Shown here: in pieces, positions 1 through 6,606 of the stretch
Layout: the number at the start of each line of letters is the position of its first letter
How positions within the stretch are numbered: position 1 is the first letter of the stretch
From: Acidimicrobiales bacterium
GTDB taxonomy: Bacteria; Actinomycetota; Acidimicrobiia; Acidimicrobiales; Palsa-688
Direction: 5' to 3'
Length of the DNA: 10,225 nt
Assembly: GCA_030039575.1 (NCBI GenBank)
Contig: JASHVH010000403.1
Location: 1-10,225, forward strand
Program-made: the position numbers and the translations under genes
The notes under the pieces: model-generated
Database searches by the model: none
Seen by the model: only the letters and a program-made list of their open reading frames with translations
Told to the model about the DNA's origin: nothing

Positions 1-877
1 GCTGGTCCCAGACGCTGTCGTGGTCGGGCTGTTCAAAGATGGTGCGCACCAAGGTGGCGACCATGCCCTGGGACGCTTTTGGCACTCGTGTCAACAGGTT
101 TCGCGCAAAGTGCACTCGGCAGCGTTGCCAGGTCGCCCCGGCGAGGACGGCGGCGATCGCGGCCTTCAGGCCTTTGTGGTCGTCAGAGGTGACCAAGGCG
201 ACACCCGAGAGGCCCCGGGCCACCAAGGAGCGCAAGAAGGCGGTCCAGCCCGCCCCGTCCTCGGTGGTGATGACGTCGAAGCCAAGCGACTCCCGCCGGC
301 CCTCGTTGTTCACGCCGGTGGCGATGACCACAGCCACGTTCACCACCCGGCCGCCTTCCCTCACCTTCTGGGTCAGGGCGTCGAGCCAGATGTACGTGTA
401 CGGCCCGGCGTCCAGGGGCCGGGAGCGGAACGCCTCCACCAGAGCGTCGAGCTCCTTGGCCATGGAGCTGACCTGGGACTTAGAGATCCCTTCTATCCCC
501 ATCGCTTTTACGATGTCGTCCACCCGCCGGGTGGAGACCCCTTCCACGTAGCACTGGCACACGACCTGGGTCAGCGCCCTTTCCGCCCGCCGGCGGGGCT
601 CTAGCAGCCAGCCTGGGAAGTAGCTCCCTTGTCGCAATTTCGGCACGGCCAGGTCCATCGTCCCTGCTCGGGTGTCAAGGTCGCGATGCCGGTAGCCGTT
701 GCGCGAGTTCACCCTTTCGGCGCTGCGCTCGCCGTAGCCCGCCCCGCAGATGGCATCGGCCTCGGCCGACATCAGCTGTTCGGCGAAGCTGCGCACCATC
801 TCCCGCAGCAGGTCAGGGCTGTCTTGCTCGAGGTGCTTGCGAAGCCACTCGAGCGCGTCCAAGCTTTCTAAAGCCAC
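1..877 (-). CDS. IS256-family (mutator-type) transposase, C-terminus cut by window edge
   Basis: DDE transposase that would move the surrounding IS256-family element. The minus strand is open from a GTG at 877 to the left edge, giving 292 complete codons of a family usually about 400-430 aa, so roughly the last quarter lies outside. Visible features: N-terminal helical region with NSRNGYRHR at about residues 57-65 followed by LAVPKLRQGSYFPGWL; first catalytic Asp in YIWLDAL (D166); second in VTSDDHKGL (D232); and the family-typical C-x2-H in WQRCRVHFARN (C253, H256). The catalytic Glu is beyond the edge. GTG 877 is chosen because GAGGAG (885-890) sits 7 nt upstream; the nearby ATG at 882 hits a stop after four codons. 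No frameshift or internal stop is seen, so it may be active. Longer plus-strand open frames over this stretch are antisense shadows. Confidence 0.95.
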   Translation of the reverse strand, partial: MALESLDALEWLRKHLEQDSPDLLREMVRSFAEQLMSAEADAICGAGYGERSAERVNSRNGYRHRDLDTRAGTMDLAVPKLRQGSYFPGWLLEPRRRAERALTQVVCQCYVEGVSTRRVDDIVKAMGIEGISKSQVSSMAKELDALVEAFRSRPLDAGPYTYIWLDALTQKVREGGRVVNVAVVIATGVNNEGRRESLGFDVITTEDGAGWTAFLRSLVARGLSGVALVTSDDHKGLKAAIAAVLAGATWQRCRVHFARNLLTRVPKASQGMVATLVRTIFEQPDHDSVWDQ

Positions 878-884
878 CGCATCT

Positions 885-890
885 CTCCTC
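885..890 (-). promoter_or_regulatory. Ribosome binding site deciding the transposase GTG start
   Basis: GAGGAG on the minus strand, 7 nt before GTG at 877. It is the only good Shine-Dalgarno match near the beginning of the conserved transposase frame, and it favours GTG over the out-of-frame ATG at 882. Confidence 0.7.
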
Positions 891-946
891 TCGGTTGTCG
901 TGAACGGACTTCCAAGAGGTTGGTGCGGTGGTCGTCGCCAGTGGTG

Positions 947-974
947 GACCCTGCCCCGTCAGGGCCTGAGGGTC
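947..974. repeat. Short inverted repeat in the IS leader
   Basis: GACCCT (947-952) pairs exactly with AGGGTC (969-974) across a 16-nt loop. Flanking GGTG and CACC extend the pairing with one bulged base. It lies 70-97 bp upstream of the transposase start. It could be part of the terminal recognition region or a structure limiting read-through into the transposase. Six-base arms in GC-rich DNA can be chance, so support is modest. Confidence 0.3.
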
Positions 975-1004
975 ACCGGCTCGTACACCACTCCTGAGGA
1001 CTCA

Positions 1005-3113
1005 AACCTGACCGAGTCGCGGTTGAACCGACTGGATGCGGCTGATAAGCCGACGCCGATCTCCAGCCGTTTGAACGACCACTTCAGTGCTCAGATCTCC
1101 ACACTGTCCTCCAACGCGCAACGCTTTTTGCTGGTTGCTGCGGCAGATATCAGCGGCGACCGGTCACTGATCCGGGCCGCGGCACTGACCCTTGGCTGCG
1201 GCCCCGAGTCCGAGGGCGAGGCCACAGAAAGGCACTTCATCCTTGGTGGGCCCCGAGTCACCTTCCGCCACCCCTTGGTCCGGTCGGCGGCGTATGCGGG
1301 AGCCAGTCAAGAACGACGACGTGAGGTGCACCGCATATTCGCGAACCTTGTTGCGAAGTCGGCCCATCCAGACCGCTGGGCTCGTCACGTCGTGCTTGGC
1401 GCCAACGGCCCCGACGCACAACTAGCCTCAGAACTCGAAGAAACGGCACAACTCGCGAGAGCCCGGGGCGGGTACGCGGCCGAGGCGGTGTTGCTGGTTC
1501 AGGCCGCCGAACTGTCTGAGCGCCTTGAAGACAGGGCGGCGCGCTTGCTGCGAGCAGCGGACGCCAGGCTCCATGCCGGGGATTACCAAGAAGTGGCAAT
1601 CCTTCTCGACGAGGCGCAACCATACCTTTCAGACCCACTGGCAGTGGCTGAGGCCGCGCGCCTTCGCGCCTCGCTCTGCATCCAGACCTATCAGACCGCC
1701 GCAGCGCCTGGAATGATGCTGGCAGCCTCACGGCTCCTCGTTCCCCTGGATGTCGGGCGAGCTCGCCAAGCTCTACTCGAGGCATTCGGCGCCTACGGGA
1801 TCGCCCTGCAGTTCACGTCGGGGATCGAGGCAGCCGACATTTCCCGGCTTGTGGACATGACTACGCAAGTCGGGGTTACCGCTTCACTGGAAGACGACGT
1901 TCTCGAGGGGACGTCACAGCTCATCGCCAACGGTCCGGAGGCTGGCTACCCGCGCTTGCGTATGGCCGCGGCGCGGTTTTCAGAAGGTGCTGTTTCATAC
2001 GACGAGATCGCCAGATTGTCAAGCGTTGGAGGCGTCATCGTAAACGTTCTAAACGAGCTGCTCGACGACCGCGCCTACCGAGCTTGGGTTGAGCAGACCG
2101 ACCGGTCTGCACGCGAAAACGGAGCGCTGTTCGTCCTGCTGTTCAACCTCTTCGCGCTCGTCGAAAGCGAGGTCCGCGTGGGCGACCTCGCCGGTGCGAG
2201 AGCGCGCCACGAAGAGGCTCTCGATGTGGCCGCGGCGATCGGCCTTCCGGGAGAGTTCTATGCGCCGATGAGCGCCGACATCCACGCCTGGGCGGGAGAT
2301 GATGAGCAGGCGATGAGGTGCGCAGCGCTGTTGATCGAGCTCAATTCGGCGGCCGGTATTGCGGTCCCGATGATCATGGGGTACAAAGCCCTGGCTGTAT
2401 TGCATCTCGGCGCGGGTCGGTACAAAGAGGCACTCGAGGCAACGGCGTACGTGCACGAGCAGGACCCCCTGGGGTGGACGTCCCAATCGCTTCCCATCGC
2501 GATAGAAGCTGCGGCCCGATCCAACCAAGTTGACCTCGCCAAGCTGCTTCTCACGCGGCTCGATGTCAGGGCGTGCGCAAGCGGCACCGATTGGGCGGTG
2601 GGCCTGAGGGACCAGAGCCGCGCCCTTGTCTCGGCTGGCGCCAGAGCAGAACGGTCGTATAAATCCGCATTAGCACACCTCGGTCAAACCACGGTTACCA
2701 GAGACCTCGCCTACGCAAGGTTGCTCTACGGCGAGTGGCTTCGTCGCGAGAACCGCCGTATTGATGCCCGTGAGCAGCTCCGCGCCGCCTACGAGTACTT
2801 CGCAGCCATGGGAGCAAGAGGGTTCGCGGGACGGGCTGAGGCCGAGCTGTTGGCCACCGGAGAGCGAACCCCCCCACGAAGAGCAGACAACCTCCCGTAC
2901 CTTACTCCGCAGGAGCGTCGCGTCGCGACGCTTGCCGCCGAGCGGCTCACAAACCCCGAAATTGCGGCGAAGCTGTTCCTTTCGCCAGCAACAGTTGACT
3001 ACCACCTTAGAAAGGTCTATCGAAAACTTCACATCACGTCGCGACGCGAACTCGCTAAGTCCCTGGGAGCGATGTCGGTTGATCCGAGTCGGGCCCAGGC
3101 CGCGTCGAGTTGA
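1005..3113 (+). pseudogene. LAL-type LuxR-family transcriptional regulator, 5' part lost at the IS256 insertion
   Basis: C-terminal two thirds or so of a large ATP-binding LuxR (LAL/MalT-like) regulator, normally about 900 aa with an N-terminal AAA-type ATPase. About 700 codons remain, without frameshift or stop. In order: the linker after the ATPase (FLLVAAADISGD near 1124-1160); the strongly conserved FRHPLVRSAAY block near 1264-1296; a long helical TPR-like region (RARGGYAAEAVLLVQAAEL and onward); and a C-terminal LuxR helix-turn-helix at about 2892-3068 (LTPQERRVATLAAERLTNPEIAAKLFLS, then ATVDYHLRKVYRKL). Walker A and B motifs and a native start are absent. The frame stays open back to 750, but codons before about 1005 are antisense to the IS and resemble no protein. 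Intact downstream coding suggests a recent break. A short form carrying the DNA-binding domain could still be made from an internal start or an IS-derived promoter; I see no clear one. Confidence 0.88.
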
Positions 3114-3189
3114 GTAGTCGTTTTCCACCGAGCAAACCGGGGTCGCGACTACGCGAGCCACGGGATGCGAATGGAGGAACTTGAGACGA

Positions 3190-3215
3190 CGATAAAGGGA
3201 TGCGCTGGTTTATCG
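3190..3215. repeat. Inverted repeat upstream of the DUF302 gene, possible operator
   Basis: CGATAAA (3190-3196) and TTTATCG (3209-3215) are perfect 7-bp arms around a 12-nt spacer. The repeat stands out as AT-rich in a GC-rich stretch and ends 33 bp before the preferred start at 3249. It fits a dimeric repressor site or a leader hairpin. It falls inside the coding frame only if the weaker start at 3165 were used. No convincing -35/-10 pair accompanies it. Confidence 0.35.
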
Positions 3216-3236
3216 GCGTCGGTCGTACAAACGCAC

Positions 3237-3241
3237 GAGGA
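3237..3241 (+). promoter_or_regulatory. Ribosome binding site deciding the DUF302 start
   Basis: GAGGA lies 7 nt upstream of ATG 3249, the expected spacing. The in-frame ATGs at 3165 and 3171 have no comparable site, so 3249 is preferred. Confidence 0.6.
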
Positions 3242-3248
3242 TTCGTCC

Positions 3249-3653
3249 ATGTCGCTTGAACATTTTCCCCCCATCCGAGTGGTGACGAAGGCCACTAGGG
3301 GCTCTGTCCAGGAAACGGTAGCAAGGCTTGTGGACATCATCACCATCAAAGACCTGAGGCTCTTTGCTATGATCGACCTAGCTCAAGACGCGCAGACGGT
3401 TGGGGCGGACGTACCCCAAACACTGCTGGTGATGTTTGGCGAGGCTCGTCTTGCTGCTCAGATCATCACCGCCGCTCCGCTTGCGGCGCTCGACCTACCT
3501 CTGAAGGTACTCGTTTCATCGGATGGCGCACAGACGGTGGTCTCTTATGAATCGCCGCGCTCCTTAGCGAGCCGGCATCACCTACAACCTAATGTGGCCA
3601 ACAAGTTGGGCCTTTTGAACTCAGTGACCGATGCTGTGGTGGCTTCCGTCTGA
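3249..3653 (+). CDS. DUF302 domain protein
   Basis: A 134-aa protein belonging to the DUF302 family of small single-domain proteins whose biochemical role is not established. The family pattern is clear: a helix with SVQETVARLVDII, then the strand DLRLFAMIDLAQDA, then VPQTLLVMFG, the AAPLAALDLPLKVLV core and VVSYESPRSLASRHHL near the end. The frame is open from ATG 3165 (162 aa), but the extra 28 residues are not part of the domain and ATG 3249 has the good ribosome site. No signal peptide or membrane segment is seen with that start, so it is probably cytoplasmic. It follows the regulator remnant by 135 bp and is convergent with the MFS gene, with 10 bp between the stop codons. Function cannot be assigned. 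Confidence 0.82.
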   Translation: MSLEHFPPIRVVTKATRGSVQETVARLVDIITIKDLRLFAMIDLAQDAQTVGADVPQTLLVMFGEARLAAQIITAAPLAALDLPLKVLVSSDGAQTVVSYESPRSLASRHHLQPNVANKLGLLNSVTDAVVASV

Positions 3654-3663
3654 CTTTGCATTT

Positions 3664-5160
3664 TCAGCATTTGCGCAGTTGCGCCTCAGCCACGAGGCCC
3701 GGCGTCCCGGTACTATCGGTAGCCCCGTGGCGCTGGAGCGTTGGTCCGGTGTCTCGTGGCCGAAGCTTGGCCGCTACCAGGGCCGTGGCCGCGAGCGCCA
3801 TGACAGTGGCGACCAAGAACGACAGGCGGTAGCCGGCCACGAGTGAACCAGCCGCGTGGGCCGTGCGCGCCGCCGCTATGGTCGCCAGCACGGCCAGTCC
3901 CGCTGCCGCCCCCACTTGCTGGCCGGTGGTGAACAGGGCACCGGCCAGGCCCTGGTCGCGGCTCTCCACTCCGGACGTAATGGCGATCGACGCCGCCGGG
4001 AGGGCCAGCCCGATGCCGAGCGAAGTCAGCAGCAGGCCGGGCAAGACCGCCGTCGCGTAGCTCGCCCCGACGGAGATCTGGGACAGCCAGAGTTGCCCGG
4101 CCGCCATGGACACCAGCCCGGCCGTGAACACCCCTTTGGTCCCCAGCCGCCTCATCAACCGGCGAGTGACGAGGGTGGAAGTGACCACGACGGTCAACGT
4201 GGAGGGGACCAGTGCTAGCCCTGTCGCCACCGGGCTGAACCCCTCGACGTGCTGCAAGTAGAGCGAGACGAAATAGACGTAGCCGGCCAGTACTGCGCCG
4301 ATCAGGAGCATCGCCGCCACCGCGGTCCGGCGGGTCGGCGAAGCGAGCACGGCGGCCGGCAGCATGGGCGCCGAAGCCGTTCGCTCGACCAGAACAAAGA
4401 CGACCGCCAGCACCACGGCAACAGCTAGGGCGGTGACGGTGGCGGGCGAGGCGAAGCCATGCTGCTGCCCATTGCTCAGCCCAAAGATGAGGGCGCCGAG
4501 CGACGCGGTGATCAGCGACGCGCCGGCCAGGTCGAGGTGCTGTCCGCCGGCCGGGCGCTGCGCCGGGAGCCAACGCCCGAGCAACAGCATGATGGCGATC
4601 ACCGGGGGGTTGACGAGGAAGACGGCGCGCCAACCGAGGTACTGGGTGAGGACCCCGCCAGCGATGATCCCGGTGGTGGCGCCGCCTGCCGTTGTCGCCT
4701 GCCATATGGCCAGTGCTCGGTTGCGGGCCGGTCCCTCCGGGTTCGTGGTGGTGAGGAGCGACAGCGCTGCGGGCGACACCATGGCGCCGGCGCCGCCTTG
4801 GACGAGCCGGGCGATGATCAGCATGAAAGGCCACTGGGCCAGCCCGCAGGCTACGGAAGCCACCCCGAACAGAGCCAACCCGGACATCAGCAGGCGGCGC
4901 CGCCCCAGCAGGTCAGCCAGCCGGCCGCCGGCCAGGAGCAACGACCCAAAGGTGAGCGCATAGCCGGTAACTATCCATTGGAGTTGGGCGGCCGGCATAT
5001 GCAGTTCCCGCTGGATCGTCGGCAGGGCCACGTTCACGATGCTGAAGTCCAGCTGCAGCACGAACTGGGCCGCGCAGATCAGGACCATGGTCAGCCCGGC
5101 CGCTCCCCCGGCCGAGCCGTTCGGCGGAGCGGGCCCACGCTTCAACGGGGGCCCACCCAA
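3664..5160 (-). CDS. MFS drug exporter, DHA2 (EmrB/QacA) family, 14 TM segments
   Basis: Proton-driven efflux permease of the inner membrane; 498 aa is typical for the 14-TM DHA2 family. The first membrane segment carries LDFSIVNVALPTIQ (residues 37-50). Motif A of the MFS appears as GGRLADLLGRRR (78-89). The antiporter-type region reads GIIAGG then YLGWRAVFLVNPP (about 164-185), as usual for exporters. Alternating hydrophobic blocks continue to about residue 465, followed by a polar tail. The start is uncertain: TTG 5160 is the most upstream in-frame option after a stop, TTG 5145 would give 493 aa, and ATG 5088 would start right at the first membrane helix. None has a strong ribosome site. 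An alpha/beta-hydrolase remnant ends about 100 bp upstream on the same strand, suggesting a former operon. Substrate cannot be told from sequence. Confidence 0.95.
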   Translation of the reverse strand: MGGPPLKRGPAPPNGSAGGAAGLTMVLICAAQFVLQLDFSIVNVALPTIQRELHMPAAQLQWIVTGYALTFGSLLLAGGRLADLLGRRRLLMSGLALFGVASVACGLAQWPFMLIIARLVQGGAGAMVSPAALSLLTTTNPEGPARNRALAIWQATTAGGATTGIIAGGVLTQYLGWRAVFLVNPPVIAIMLLLGRWLPAQRPAGGQHLDLAGASLITASLGALIFGLSNGQQHGFASPATVTALAVAVVLAVVFVLVERTASAPMLPAAVLASPTRRTAVAAMLLIGAVLAGYVYFVSLYLQHVEGFSPVATGLALVPSTLTVVVTSTLVTRRLMRRLGTKGVFTAGLVSMAAGQLWLSQISVGASYATAVLPGLLLTSLGIGLALPAASIAITSGVESRDQGLAGALFTTGQQVGAAAGLAVLATIAAARTAHAAGSLVAGYRLSFLVATVMALAATALVAAKLRPRDTGPTLQRHGATDSTGTPGLVAEAQLRKC

Positions 5161-5258
5161 AAACGCCCCGCCGCAGCTCCCGAGGGGCGGTCATTATGCA
5201 ACAGCGACATCTCCGTCATTCTGGTGGAGATCGACGCTGACCGAGTAGCGGCGGTTGG

Positions 5259-5402
5259 TTAGGCCGCACTGGCCGCTCGGGCGATCAGCCCGGTAACGGC
5301 TTTGGGCTGCGCGATGTAGGTGGCGTGACTTCCGAAGACCTCGGTCACGGTTGACCCTGCTCGCTCCGCCATCGTGCGCTGCGCTGAGGGCGGATCATCC
5401 AG
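5259..5402 (-). pseudogene. Alpha/beta hydrolase C-terminal remnant (47 codons)
   Basis: On the minus strand a 47-codon stretch ends in TAA (5261-5259) and is bounded upstream by an in-frame TAA (5405-5403). It reads like the extreme C-terminus of alpha/beta-fold hydrolases of the kind that end with PP-x-x-QR-x-MAERAG, then TEVFGSHATYIAQP and VTGLIARAA. The His in GSHATYIAQP occupies the place of the catalytic triad His in that family. The nucleophile elbow, oxyanion region and everything else upstream are missing. In 5403-5910 no frame shows a continuation. It ends about 100 bp before the MFS gene on the same strand. I interpret it as debris of a deleted gene; a short functional peptide is unlikely, as no start with a ribosome site is evident. 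Confidence 0.65.
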
Positions 5403-5910
5403 TTACTCATGACAACCTCCGAATTCGAACTGACTACCCCGAAGCGGTCGCTGCGGTTTGGCCATTGTCAACTCAGGCCATGGTTTGGCGAGTCCCGCCA
5501 AACGCGTAGTCTTCGAGTCGAGGTAGGTAGCAAGTTGCACTACAAGCCTCGATGGGGCAGCGGCGCAGGTGGGCCGTCTGATTGCCAGGATTGCCCGCAG
5601 AGGCCCCACTCACGCCCGTACCGTAGCCTCGGCGCAGCCAACTGCGCCCGGTGCGTGCCGCGTGCCCGGAGGCCCGTCAAGGAACCGGCAAGACTACGCG
5701 GGTCGGGGGATGCGACACAGGCGACACCGGGCCCAACCTGGTCTGGTGCCTGGAAATGAAACTGTCCGACGGAACCGGTCCAACCGACCCCGTAGCCCAA
5801 CGGCCTCCGGCGATTGACCCCGTTTCGTTGAAAAGATCGTCGAGCCGGCCGAGCCAAAAGATGAGGCCCTCTCTCATCCCAGCACTTATCAAGAGAAAGG
5901 AACCCCGATC
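5403..5910. other. Non-coding or degenerate stretch of about 500 bp
   Basis: No supportable gene. Open frames on both strands here are under about 120 codons, overlap one another and show no recognisable motif. The only clear structures are the GTTTGGCG/CGCCAAAC inverted repeat (5483-5503) and a second GGTTTGGC copy (5455-5462). The stretch separates the decayed minus-strand hydrolase from the plus-strand cyclase/amidohydrolase pair, so it should hold the promoter of that pair. No consensus -35/-10 pair is visible; TTGAAA at 5828-5833 has no good partner. Confidence 0.5.
5483..5503. repeat. Perfect 8-bp inverted repeat, possible operator
   Basis: GTTTGGCG (5483-5490), 5-nt spacer, CGCCAAAC (5496-5503). 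The core GGTTTGGC also occurs as a direct repeat at 5455-5462, 27 bp upstream of the copy in the left arm. Length and symmetry suit a TetR- or MarR-type operator. There is no T-run, so a terminator is less likely. Position between divergent units (minus: hydrolase remnant and exporter; plus: cyclase and amidohydrolase) fits a shared control region. Confidence 0.45.
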
Positions 5911-6531
5911 ATGAACCTACGTTCCCTGCTGAAGACGGGGGGAGCCGTCGGGCTCGGCGTCTTCGCACTTCACGCTGTGCAGTCTGGCGCGGCTTTTGCC
6001 GCGGGCGCCGGCGGGGCCAACTCGCCTAAGGGCTGGGCCCCGATGCCCGATCCCTCCGATGGGAGCGTCGTTAGCCCTCCGTTCTCGCCGACGCTGACGG
6101 CCGAAGAGCGAACGCACCTACAGACCTTCGACGAACTGGACTTCGACGTGTTCTCCCACCATGATTGGAAACGGCTGAGCGAGAGCCATGCCCAGAATAT
6201 TCGGGTGCACTGGCCCGATGGTCACTATACCGATGGCATCGACAGGCACGCCGAAGACATGGCGGCACTAGCCGTCTGGGCACCGGACGTTCGCATCGAG
6301 GTCCACCCTTTGCGAGTGGCCAAGGACAACCTCACCGCCGTTATGGGCGTCATGAAGGGTACCTTCACTCGGCCGATGCCCGACGGCGAGGGTGGCACAA
6401 TACCACCCACCGGCAAGGCGTTCGCAATCAACATGTGCACCGTCGGGATCTGGAACGAACGGGGCAGGATGGACGAAGAGTTCCTGTTCTGGGACAACCA
6501 GATCTTCAATAAGCAGATCGGTCTGGTCTGA
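5911..6531 (+). CDS. SnoaL-like ester cyclase family protein with N-terminal signal peptide
   Basis: A 206-aa protein. Residues about 65-206 look like the SnoaL-like/ester cyclase branch of the NTF2 fold: a short helix with FSHHDWKRLSESHA (81-94), then RVHWPDGHYTDGIDRH (98-113), VWAPDVRIEVHPLRVA, the strand TAVMGVMKGTFTRPMP, TIPPTGKAF and EEFLFWDNQ (189-197). Members cyclise polyketide esters or act on other small hydrophobic substrates; many are uncharacterised. The first 30 residues look like a Sec signal peptide: MNLRSLLK, a hydrophobic stretch and AFA-A near residue 30, with no twin Arg. Export is unusual for this fold. AAGGA ends 8-9 nt before the ATG. The amidohydrolase follows after 75 bp on the same strand, so co-transcription is likely. 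Exact reaction unknown. Confidence 0.82.
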   Translation: MNLRSLLKTGGAVGLGVFALHAVQSGAAFAAGAGGANSPKGWAPMPDPSDGSVVSPPFSPTLTAEERTHLQTFDELDFDVFSHHDWKRLSESHAQNIRVHWPDGHYTDGIDRHAEDMAALAVWAPDVRIEVHPLRVAKDNLTAVMGVMKGTFTRPMPDGEGGTIPPTGKAFAINMCTVGIWNERGRMDEEFLFWDNQIFNKQIGLV

Positions 6532-6606
6532 GGCGCCTTGGCGAGAACCAATTCACCCGTTCTGCTTCCGTATTACTAAGAACCGAAAAGAGAGGTTGAG
6601 AGCGTC

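Larger units (their letters stand above)
1..1005 (-). mobile_element. IS256-family insertion sequence, transposase-proximal end; other end outside window
   Basis: The element is defined by its transposase and by the abrupt loss of regulator homology to the right. Its right boundary is an estimate. The transposase starts at 877, and LuxR-regulator similarity becomes recognisable on the other strand from about 1005-1040, so the tip lies somewhere around 960-1035. I could not fix the terminal inverted repeat because its partner is off the left edge, nor a target-site duplication (8-9 bp is usual in this family). The leader between 877 and the tip holds an imperfect stem (947-974). The element is oriented with its transposase pointing away from the regulator remnant. 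Confidence 0.7.

Noticed and set aside
20..604. Long plus-strand open frames over the left end
   Set aside because: Antisense to the IS256-family transposase, whose conserved motifs are on the minus strand; the translations show no recognisable domain.
947..974. Inverted repeat as the IS terminal inverted repeat
   Set aside because: Both arms lie within one end of the element; true terminal repeats pair opposite ends, and the other end is outside the window.
750..1004. Taking 750 as the start of the LuxR regulator (787 aa)
   Set aside because: The first 85 or so codons overlap the transposase gene in antisense and its leader, are Ser/Arg-rich low-information sequence, and are not part of any LAL protein.
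4459..5262. A 267-codon plus-strand open frame
   Set aside because: Antisense to the MFS exporter; Gln/Arg/Gly-rich composition typical of a GC-rich shadow frame.
5443..5471. TTGACA on the minus strand (5471-5466) as a promoter for the hydrolase/exporter unit
   Set aside because: No -10-like hexamer occurs at 16-19 bp spacing.
5483..5503. The 8-bp inverted repeat as a transcription terminator
   Set aside because: No gene ends nearby on either strand and no T-run follows; an operator-like role fits its position better.
5651..5914. An 87-codon plus-strand frame ending in an ATGA overlap with the SnoaL-like gene
   Set aside because: The overlap looks operon-like, but the frame has no ribosome site or recognisable motif, and competing frames of equal length cover the same stretch.
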